Below are positions 53,502-60,562 of a DNA stretch of 64,000 nucleotides, piece by piece. How positions within the stretch are numbered: the first letter of the stretch is position 1; every line of letters begins with the position of its first letter. Below the pieces are notes generated by a model, which was given only the letters and a program-made list of their open reading frames with translations, had not been told where the DNA came from and searched no databases. This DNA comes from Luteibacter rhizovicinus. Its GTDB lineage: Bacteria; Pseudomonadota; Gammaproteobacteria; Xanthomonadales; Rhodanobacteraceae. The translations under genes and the position numbers were made by a program. Location: positions 62,001 to 126,000 of the forward strand of contig NZ_SMCS01000004.1 of NCBI RefSeq assembly GCF_004342265.1. The letters run 5' to 3'.

Positions 53502-54268
53502 GGTGCCGGCAGCCGCCAGGTGTTGCGCAGCCGGGCGTATTCGTTCTTCGGCAGAAGTACGAAGACCGGTTGTTTCTTCGGGTCGAGCCAGGCAAGCAGA
53601 CGTTCCATCGTGGTATCCGTCATGGCCGTACAGCCCGCGGTCGGCGAGGTGGGCGACTTCCACAGGTGCGCGAAAATGCAGCTGCCCTTGCCCTTGCGTG
53701 CATCCGGGTTGTGTTCGATCACGAAGCCGATCCGGTAGGCATGGTCGCCGTTGAAATGCAGGTCGCGCCGCATCGGTTCCGTGGAGCCTTCGACGGCTTT
53801 CTCTCCGACCTTTCGCGTGTCGACGAGCTGGTTGTAATAAGGCGAGTCGCTGACGTCGACGCAGTAATCGGATGCCGTGAGCCCGCGATACGGCATGCCG
53901 GTTCCGCTCGTTTCCGCGTAACCGAATGCGGGGCCGATGCGAAATACGCCGGCCGGGCTACGGTTGTCGCCTTCGACTTTTACGGGTCCGTTGGACGGGG
54001 CCGGGTTGAGACCGATGCCCCACGCCGCACCGTTGCTTCCGATCGTCACGTCCGATGTTGCGCCATCCGGCCGCCATGCATCGCCATCGCGCGTATACGT
54101 ACGCAACGTCCCGTGATCGGTATTCCAGTCGTCGACGATCACCAGCACCATCTGCCGGGAACTTGTCCATGCGACAGGTGCATCGGTTGCACGGGCATAC
54201 GGCATCGCACTGACAAACAACATCAGGGCAGCGGTGACAGCGCGCGGATAACGTCGAAGTTCTGGCAT
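53498..54268 (-). CDS. Exported YkuD-fold L,D-transpeptidase-like protein
   Basis: A 256-residue protein with a signal peptide (ending YARA) and a YkuD catalytic domain. The active-site block HLWKSPTSPTAGCTAM gives His201 and Cys213, a variant of the usual HGT-SHGC form in which SPTAGC replaces SHGC. Such exported variants cross-link peptidoglycan or trim tetrapeptides (L,D-carboxypeptidase). Its place between the regulator and transporter genes of a muropeptide operon supports a peptidoglycan role. It begins 22 bases after the regulator gene ends. Confidence 0.85.
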   Translation of the reverse strand: MPELRRYPRAVTAALMLFVSAMPYARATDAPVAWTSSRQMVLVIVDDWNTDHGTLRTYTRDGDAWRPDGATSDVTIGSNGAAWGIGLNPAPSNGPVKVEGDNRSPAGVFRIGPAFGYAETSGTGMPYRGLTASDYCVDVSDSPYYNQLVDTRKVGEKAVEGSTEPMRRDLHFNGDHAYRIGFVIEHNPDARKGKGSCIFAHLWKSPTSPTAGCTAMTDTTMERLLAWLDPKKQPVFVLLPKNEYARLRNTWRLPAP

Positions 54269-54289
54269 GGGCGTTGGCGTCCGGTCGGG

Positions 54290-55141
54290 TCAGGAATCGA
54301 GCGTTTGCTGGATGCGGTCGAGGTTGGCAACCAGCTGCGCATGACGCGTGTCGTCGCTTTCGCAAAGGCTGACGAATACGGTATCGAGCAGGTGCTGCAA
54401 CGAGGACTGGTACACCAGCGACTGGATGTACGGCAGGTCGTCGTGTGCGGAAACGACCAGGGCGATATCCGCCAGAGCGCGCAGTGGATTGGAGGTGTGC
54501 CGCGTGACCGTAATCACCTGGCCGCGGCGTTCATGGAAAAAGCGTGCGATCTTGCATAGTCCCGGATGCTTGCCATGCTCGGAGAACGCCAGCAGTACAT
54601 CGCCCGGCTGCGCGGTGGATATATTGGCGGCCATGCGCGCGGCATCGAACTGGTAAATGGCGAGAATGCCGAGCAGCGACAGCTTTAGCGCGAATCCCCG
54701 CGCGTAAATATCGTCCTCGCCCAGGCCGATGATGAACACCTTGCCCGACCGGCCGGCTGCGTCGATGGCCTGCACCGTACGCTCGACGGTTTCGCGCGAG
54801 TTGATCAGTCGTGTGGCTTCCTCCGCTTCGTTCTTGCGTCGCCACAGAACGGTGCCGGGCGGATCGTCCGACGCGTCGGCGGCCGTCGCCACGTTATCCG
54901 CGTCGCCATTGTCGCGTGCGATGGCCTCGCCTACCGAATACTTGAGGTCGGGATAACCGCGGAAGCCCAGCTTCTGGGTGAATTTCACGACGCTGGACTG
55001 GCTGATGCCGAGCGCGTTCGCCAGTTGCTGCGAGGAATAGTCGCGCAGCAACAGCGCGTTCTCGAGGATGAAGTCGGCGATACGCCGCTCTACCGCCGAC
55101 ATGCTGTCGCGTTCGGAACGAATCTTGACCAGTGGCGACAT
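54290..55141 (-). CDS. RpiR/MurR-family transcriptional regulator
   Basis: A 283-residue regulator with an N-terminal helix-turn-helix (ERRIADFILENA, SSQQLANALGISQSSVVKFTQKLG, residues about 18-60) and a C-terminal SIS domain (about 130-250) that usually binds phosphosugars such as MurNAc-6-phosphate. The operon context suggests it senses a peptidoglycan-derived compound. It starts 11 bases after the epimerase gene ends and probably autoregulates the operon through the palindrome at 58883. Confidence 0.9.
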   Translation of the reverse strand: MSPLVKIRSERDSMSAVERRIADFILENALLLRDYSSQQLANALGISQSSVVKFTQKLGFRGYPDLKYSVGEAIARDNGDADNVATAADASDDPPGTVLWRRKNEAEEATRLINSRETVERTVQAIDAAGRSGKVFIIGLGEDDIYARGFALKLSLLGILAIYQFDAARMAANISTAQPGDVLLAFSEHGKHPGLCKIARFFHERRGQVITVTRHTSNPLRALADIALVVSAHDDLPYIQSLVYQSSLQHLLDTVFVSLCESDDTRHAQLVANLDRIQQTLDS

Positions 55142-55151
55142 GGGGGCAACC

Positions 55152-56246
55152 TCAGCCGCAGGGTTCGAGGCCGCGAATTTCGCGGATGCCCAGGCCGGGC
55201 GCGTCGGTCACCGATATCTCGGACTCGTTGAAGATCACGCCGCCATCGACGGGGTTGTACAGGCACAGCGAGGGTCCGTCGAGATCCACCTTCGTAATGA
55301 TATTGGCATGGGCTACGGCAACATGGACGGCGGCGGCGACGCTGATGCTCGTTTCCAGCATGCATCCGATCATGCATTCCACGCCGTACATGCCGGCGAT
55401 ATCGGCAATGCGGACGGCGTTGGATATACCGCCGGTTTTCATGAGTTTGATGTTGATGATATCGGCCGCGCGCATTCGGATCAGGTCGATGACTTCCATC
55501 GGGCCGAACACGCTTTCGTCGGCCATGATCGGCGTGTGCACGCGTTCGGTCACGTAGCGCATGCCTTCGAGATCGCGCGCCTTCACGGGCTGTTCGACCA
55601 GTTCCAGGCGGACGCCTGCATTCTCCAGCGTGTTGAGTGCGTAGACCGCTTCCTTGGCTGTCCAGCCCTGGTTGGCGTCCAGGCGCAACAGGGCGCGATC
55701 TTCGACGGCGGCATAAATGGCGCGCACGCGCTCGATGTCGACGCCGATGTCCTTGCCGACCTTGATCTTCAGCGATTCGAAACCCCGTTCCACGGCATCG
55801 ATCGAATCGGCCACCATTTTGTCGATGTAGTCGACGCTGATGGTGATATCGGTGGTGATTACCGGATCGCCGCCACCGAGCAACTTGTAGAGCGGTGCGC
55901 CGTAAAGCTGGCCCCACAGGTCGTAGACGGCGATTTCGACCGCCGCTTTCGCGCTGGAGTTCTTTTCCATCGAACCCTGGATCAGCTGGGTCAGCCGGTT
56001 GAGGTCCGCGACGTCCTGGCCGATCAGCCGGGGCGCGATGTAATGCCGGATCGCATCCACGATCGAGCCATGGGTGTCGCCGGTAATGACGGCGGTCGCG
56101 GGCGCCTCGCCATAGCCGATGTTCCCGTCGTCGGTATGCACCATGACGACGATGTCCTCGACTTTGTCGACGGTCCTGAGCGCCGTCTTGAAGGGCGTCT
56201 TCAACGGCACGCGCAGCATGCCGAACTGGATATCGGTGATTTTCAT
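55152..56246 (-). CDS. L-Ala-D/L-Glu epimerase (dipeptide epimerase)
   Basis: A 364-residue enolase-superfamily enzyme. KIK supplies Lys160 and Lys162, metal ligands are Asp190, Glu218 and Asp243, and Lys267 is the opposite base in NIKLMKTGG. The pattern FKTALRTVDKVEDIVV, GEAPATAVITGD and MADESVF matches Bacillus subtilis YkfB closely. It converts L-Ala-D-Glu to L-Ala-L-Glu so the dipeptide can enter normal metabolism, the classic step of murein-peptide salvage. Directly follows the NlpC/P60 gene that would supply its substrate. Confidence 0.93.
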   Translation of the reverse strand: MKITDIQFGMLRVPLKTPFKTALRTVDKVEDIVVMVHTDDGNIGYGEAPATAVITGDTHGSIVDAIRHYIAPRLIGQDVADLNRLTQLIQGSMEKNSSAKAAVEIAVYDLWGQLYGAPLYKLLGGGDPVITTDITISVDYIDKMVADSIDAVERGFESLKIKVGKDIGVDIERVRAIYAAVEDRALLRLDANQGWTAKEAVYALNTLENAGVRLELVEQPVKARDLEGMRYVTERVHTPIMADESVFGPMEVIDLIRMRAADIINIKLMKTGGISNAVRIADIAGMYGVECMIGCMLETSISVAAAVHVAVAHANIITKVDLDGPSLCLYNPVDGGVIFNESEISVTDAPGLGIREIRGLEPCG

Positions 56247-56286
56247 TGATTCCCGCTGATCGAGAGAAAGGGGCGCACGGATGACT

Positions 56287-57687
56287 TCAGGGACGGATAC
56301 GGACGATGCTGGTCATGCGGTCGACGAACGTCTGGCGGTCGTTGAACATCATGGGCAACAGCGGGGTGACCGATACCTCGTTGAGTTTGACGTGACGCAT
56401 CGTGCCGTCGGCCGTGCGATAGCTCATGCCGCCGACGTCGTGGATCACATAGGGCTGGCCATCGATTTTCCCGATGACCATCATCACGTGGCCGGGGATG
56501 TAAACCAGGTCGCCGACCTCGAGCGCAAGCGCGGCTTTTTCGCGCGCATCGTGACTGTCCGCATCGGTGAACCGGCGATGGTCGAGCCCCGGACTGATGC
56601 TCTGGTCGCTGGTATTGCGCGGCATCTGCACGCCCATGCTGCGGTAGACATCCGACACGAAGCCGCTGCAATCGCGACCGTTGTACGCATGTCCCCAACC
56701 ATAGCGTTCGCCGAGGAACTTGAATGCCTGACGGATGACGTTGGCGCGGGTCAGCGGGAGGTAGTCGGCAGCCGAATCCTGATTCCGTTGCAGCAGGGCC
56801 GGCTGGAAGGACAGCGAGCCATCGGCGCCACGGACGGGCAGGGTAAGCACGCACGAGGTATACGGACTCTGGCCGTTGACGGGCTGATCGGGTGGCAGCG
56901 ACGTGTCGAGTGGAAAGCGCGTTCCCATATCCAGCTGCACTTCGGAAACGGCCGGCGCTTCGGGCGTGAACACGGTACGCGGCTTCGCGCCGGTGACGAC
57001 GCGATACGGCGTTCGGTCCGTGTATGCGAACACCTTGTCGGCCGATCCTTCGGCGACATCCTCGCGGACGACCCACGCGGCGTAGCGCGGACTGACGACG
57101 AACAGCCAGCGGCCGTCGCGGCTGGTATGGGCGATGACCAGCGGATCGCCCGGGAATAACGTGCTTTCCTGAAAGCGATCGATATCGGTATCGCCGGCGT
57201 GACTGAACACGCGCGCATCGGTAGGATAGCCGCGAAGGGCGGTGCGGCGTACCGCCATGCCGTAGCGTGGCGATACTTCGGCGGGAATGGCGGCGAGCGC
57301 GACGTTGTCCATTACCGCGTCTATCGCGGACGAGGGTACCGGTTTACCGGCGGCGTCGAACAATGCTCCGGACGGCCGCTTCGACAGCTTCGCGATCCAT
57401 GCCCCGACCCGATCGTGCGGCAGCGTGGCGGGAAGGTGGCGAATGTCGTGCATCGATGGATCGAGGCGCGCGACCTTCGCATTGAGCGCGGCGATAGCCG
57501 CGGTATCGAGCACGACGGCGTCGGGAGCGGTGAGCCTGCCCACCCAGAACTCCGGCGTGAGCTGCGCATCGGCGATGCCCATGACGCCGGACGGAGGAAC
57601 GGGCAACGCGTCGCGTGCGAGGACCGGAGCACCCACCATTGCCAGTGCGAGTGTCGCGGCGAGCAGGGAACGTCTCAGGGTATGCAT
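56287..57687 (-). CDS. Exported SH3/NlpC-P60 (C40) peptidase, YkfC-like
   Basis: A 466-residue exported peptidase. The signal peptide ends near VLARD. An N-terminal stabilising region and bacterial SH3-type domains (about 140-310) precede an NlpC/P60 domain with Cys340 (GRDCSGF), His400 (PGHVMMVIG) and a third polar residue near His416. Such enzymes cut gamma-D-Glu-diaminopimelate/Lys bonds and release L-Ala-D-Glu from muropeptides. It lies between the DUF819 permease and the epimerase in a salvage operon. Confidence 0.92.
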   Translation of the reverse strand: MHTLRRSLLAATLALAMVGAPVLARDALPVPPSGVMGIADAQLTPEFWVGRLTAPDAVVLDTAAIAALNAKVARLDPSMHDIRHLPATLPHDRVGAWIAKLSKRPSGALFDAAGKPVPSSAIDAVMDNVALAAIPAEVSPRYGMAVRRTALRGYPTDARVFSHAGDTDIDRFQESTLFPGDPLVIAHTSRDGRWLFVVSPRYAAWVVREDVAEGSADKVFAYTDRTPYRVVTGAKPRTVFTPEAPAVSEVQLDMGTRFPLDTSLPPDQPVNGQSPYTSCVLTLPVRGADGSLSFQPALLQRNQDSAADYLPLTRANVIRQAFKFLGERYGWGHAYNGRDCSGFVSDVYRSMGVQMPRNTSDQSISPGLDHRRFTDADSHDAREKAALALEVGDLVYIPGHVMMVIGKIDGQPYVIHDVGGMSYRTADGTMRHVKLNEVSVTPLLPMMFNDRQTFVDRMTSIVRIRP

Positions 57688-57700
57688 ACCGTCGTCCTTA

Positions 57701-58849
57701 TCAGGTAGCCAGTCTCGACAGGACGGTCGCTACCACCAGACCGAAGCCCGTACCGATGATATAGCCGAGCAGTGCGAGCAGGATGCCCACGGGTACCAGC
57801 GAACGCGAGTACGTGGCGGCCAGCACCGGTGTCGCGGCCACGCCGCCGATGTGCGCCAGCGAGGAAATGCCGCACAGGTAAAGATCGAAATGGAATACGC
57901 GTGCCGCCAGCGCGAGCAGCACCGCATGGATGGCGATGACGCTCAGGCCGCACAGTAAATACATGGGCGCGGCGGCGATGCCAGCGAAGCTGCTCTGCGA
58001 CGCCAGTACCGCGACGACGGAAATCAGCAGCGCGCTGGACACCGCCTGCGCGCCGGGCAGGCGCGACAACGGCGTATGCGCGGCGACCAGTCCCGCGCCC
58101 GTGGCGAGCAGGATCGTCCAGGTAGTGCCCGTCACCATGCTGCCGACGGGAAGTTCCGCGCCCAGCCATGCGGACAACGCGGCGACGAGCAGCGCGAGCC
58201 CCAGCCACAGCAGCACGCTGTCCCCCGTGGCGGGCGCGCGCGGCGCCGTTTCGGCGACGGCCATATCCGCACTGGATTTGGCGCGGGCCCAGCGATTGAA
58301 CGCCGGTGCGAGTCGCGCTACCGAAAACAGCACCACCACCCACATCGAATAACCCAGCGCGTCGGTCAGCAGTGTCGTCGCCAATGCGGTGTCGGACATG
58401 CCGATCGCCTGCTTCACGGCGATCATGTTCGCCGTGCCGCCCACCCAGCTACCACTGAGGGACGCCAGCGGCATCCATCCGTCGCCCGGCAACCAGCGGC
58501 GAAACATCAGGAAAGTGACGACGAAGGCGATGAACAGGCTGATCGACGTGCACACGAACACGGCGAGCACGCGCGGGCCGAGCGCGAAGATCGCCCGCAG
58601 GTCGCAGTTGATCATCAGCAGGAACAGCAGGGCGGGAACCAGCCGGGCGACGAGCATCGACTGCGCCGCGTGGATCTCCTCGCTGGCGCCCCAGAGGCCG
58701 GCAACCGACAGCGCCGTGACCATCAGATAGGTCAGGACGATGGGGGGAAGAACCTCGAATACCTTCCAGCCGAAGCGGCGTTCGATGGCTGGCCAGAAAC
58801 CGGCGGCAAGCAGCATTACGGCGAGATAAGGCCAAACCGACTGGATCAT
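57701..58849 (-). CDS. DUF819 family integral membrane protein, candidate muropeptide permease
   Basis: A 382-residue protein of about 11 hydrophobic segments matching the DUF819 (PF05684/YjcL-like) pattern, with ASLSGSWVGGTANMIAVKQA and SSLAHIGGVAATPVLAA as symmetric Gly-rich loops, as in transporters built from two inverted halves. The first gene of the operon, 13 bases before the NlpC/P60 gene. Substrate unproven; the company of a dipeptide epimerase and a muropeptidase suggests peptidoglycan-derived peptides. Confidence 0.85.
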   Translation of the reverse strand: MIQSVWPYLAVMLLAAGFWPAIERRFGWKVFEVLPPIVLTYLMVTALSVAGLWGASEEIHAAQSMLVARLVPALLFLLMINCDLRAIFALGPRVLAVFVCTSISLFIAFVVTFLMFRRWLPGDGWMPLASLSGSWVGGTANMIAVKQAIGMSDTALATTLLTDALGYSMWVVVLFSVARLAPAFNRWARAKSSADMAVAETAPRAPATGDSVLLWLGLALLVAALSAWLGAELPVGSMVTGTTWTILLATGAGLVAAHTPLSRLPGAQAVSSALLISVVAVLASQSSFAGIAAAPMYLLCGLSVIAIHAVLLALAARVFHFDLYLCGISSLAHIGGVAATPVLAATYSRSLVPVGILLALLGYIIGTGFGLVVATVLSRLAT

Positions 58850-58882
58850 GGGGTCCCTTTGGGTGCCGCCGGGGCGGAGTCA

Positions 58883-58940
58883 GGAATATCTATTCCGATT
58901 GTCTACGCCTGAAGCATAAATTATTGACCGCGCTTTGCAA
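58883..58940 (-). promoter_or_regulatory. Promoter and palindromic operator of the salvage operon
   Basis: On the minus strand a TTGCAA box (58940-58935), 16-base spacer and TATGCT box (58918-58913) form a good sigma-70 promoter. Just downstream, ggaatagatattcc (58896-58883) is a perfect 14-base palindrome, 34 bases before the DUF819 start. Its position over the first transcribed bases suits a repressor, most simply the RpiR-type protein encoded in the operon. Confidence 0.55.
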
Positions 58941-59017
58941 GCATGTTACACAGCCTCGAAGCGATGCAGCGACAGCAGCTTCTTTCGAGAAGGGGACCTG
59001 GGGCGGTGAAACCGGCA

Positions 59018-60511
59018 ATGGCACGTCAAAACGCGATCGGGCGTACCGCCTGTGTCGCCATCCTGTTGCTCGCGGCGTCCTTCGGCGCGATCGCGGCGGA
59101 GGCCGGCGATCCGGTGCGGCAGGTCGTCGGGCTGATCGACGCGGGCCACTTTCGAGAGGCTGAAGCCGATATCGCCAAGGCCCTTTCGGCCCCCGGCGTC
59201 TCCGCACAGAAGAACGACGAGCTGCTGTTCCAGCGCGAGCGCATGCGCCGGATACTCATCGACTTCACGCTCGACGCGGATGCGGTGAAGACGCGTCTGC
59301 GCAAGCAGATTCCCGATCTTACCGACGCCGAATTCGCACGATGGGATGCAGCGGGACTGCTGGAAAAGCAGGTCATCGACGGACGTACCCTTTACTTCAA
59401 GCGATCGCCCGGCAACCTGTTTCGCGTAAGTCCCGAAGCGCTGGCTCGCCGCAAAGTACAGACGCCGTTCGACGACGGCCCGAACGAACTCCTCAACGAT
59501 CACCATCGCGCCGTACGCGACGCCGCGCTGGCCAGCGGGAAAAACAGCGTGTTGCCGCGACGTGTCCGCGTGACGCAGACCGTAACCGTAAACGCCGATG
59601 CGGTGCCCGCCGGAGAGACGATACGCGCCTGGATTCCGTATCCGCGCGCCATCGCCGGTCAGCAGGAAGACGTCCGCCTGATCCGCAGCGAACCCGTGAA
59701 AGCGGATATCGCACCGGAAGCGACGTTGCAGCGCACGGCCTATCTGGAGCAGCCGGCACGGTCGGGCAAGCCGACGACCTTCGCCGTGACCTACGAGGTC
59801 ACGCTGTACGCACGCTATCAGGCCATCGACGCGAAGAAAGTCGTGCGTGCGCCGATGACTCCCGAGCTGGCGCCTTACGTCGCCGAGCGCGCGCCGCATA
59901 TCGTTTTCACCGATGCGATGCGCAAGTTCTCGCGAGATGCCGTCGGTAACGAAACCAATCCGTATCTTGTCGCGCAGAAGCTGTTCGCCGCGGTGGACCG
60001 TATTCCCTGGGCGGGCGCTCGCGAGTACTCGACCCTTTCGAATATCGGCGACTACACCTTGCATGCCGGCCATGGCGATTGCGGCGAACAGACGCTGCTG
60101 CTGATGACGCTGCTGCGCATGAATGGCATCCCCGCGCGCTGGCAGTCCGGCTGGATATTCTCCGATGGCAAGTACAACAACATCCACGACTGGGGTCAGG
60201 TGTATCTGGCGCCGTATGGCTGGGTGCCCATGGATGTGACCTTCGGTCGCCTGCATCCGGGGCCGCATGCGAAGCCCGGCGATGCCGCGCTGGAATGGTT
60301 TTACCTCGGCGGCCTCGATGCGTATCGCATCGCTTTCAACGACGACTATTCGCAGCCGCTGGTACCGGCGAAGCGCTTCTTCCGGTCCGAGACCGTGGAT
60401 TCGCAGCGTGGCGAAGTCGAGTGGAAGGGCGGCAACCTGTATTTCGACCAGTGGGATTACGACTTTCAGTGGCAGACGGTGGCGCCAGCGCAGGGGAGCG
60501 GCGGCGGCTAA
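59018..60511 (+). CDS. Exported transglutaminase-like protein
   Basis: A 497-residue protein with a signal peptide (ending AIAAE). The N-terminal 300 residues are helical and sandwich-like. A transglutaminase/papain-like core follows, with Cys in GHGDCGEQTLLLMTLLRMNG, His in NIHDWGQVYLAPYGW and Asp in MDVTFG, the complete triad of the TGc family. Microbial members are often proteases rather than crosslinkers. It is divergent from the salvage operon and 51 bases upstream of the TonB-dependent receptor gene, so it may help release or process peptides. The start at 59018 begins the signal peptide; a GTG at 59006 is an alternative. Confidence 0.87.
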   Translation: MARQNAIGRTACVAILLLAASFGAIAAEAGDPVRQVVGLIDAGHFREAEADIAKALSAPGVSAQKNDELLFQRERMRRILIDFTLDADAVKTRLRKQIPDLTDAEFARWDAAGLLEKQVIDGRTLYFKRSPGNLFRVSPEALARRKVQTPFDDGPNELLNDHHRAVRDAALASGKNSVLPRRVRVTQTVTVNADAVPAGETIRAWIPYPRAIAGQQEDVRLIRSEPVKADIAPEATLQRTAYLEQPARSGKPTTFAVTYEVTLYARYQAIDAKKVVRAPMTPELAPYVAERAPHIVFTDAMRKFSRDAVGNETNPYLVAQKLFAAVDRIPWAGAREYSTLSNIGDYTLHAGHGDCGEQTLLLMTLLRMNGIPARWQSGWIFSDGKYNNIHDWGQVYLAPYGWVPMDVTFGRLHPGPHAKPGDAALEWFYLGGLDAYRIAFNDDYSQPLVPAKRFFRSETVDSQRGEVEWKGGNLYFDQWDYDFQWQTVAPAQGSGGG

Positions 60512-60562
60512 CTCAAGTCACTTTTTGCGGTATCGATAACATCATCTTATGGGAGTGGGGAG

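Noticed and set aside
53502-53663. N-terminal extension of the symporter gene
   Set aside because: It overlaps the YkuD coding region in another frame and lacks a membrane segment or conservation; the GTG at 53501 overlaps the previous stop in a typical coupled way.
52281-53738. A 485-codon plus-strand frame opposite the symporter and YkuD genes
   Set aside because: It lies antisense to two well-supported genes, is rich in Arg/Gln/His/Asp as antisense of GC-rich genes is, and has no family signature.
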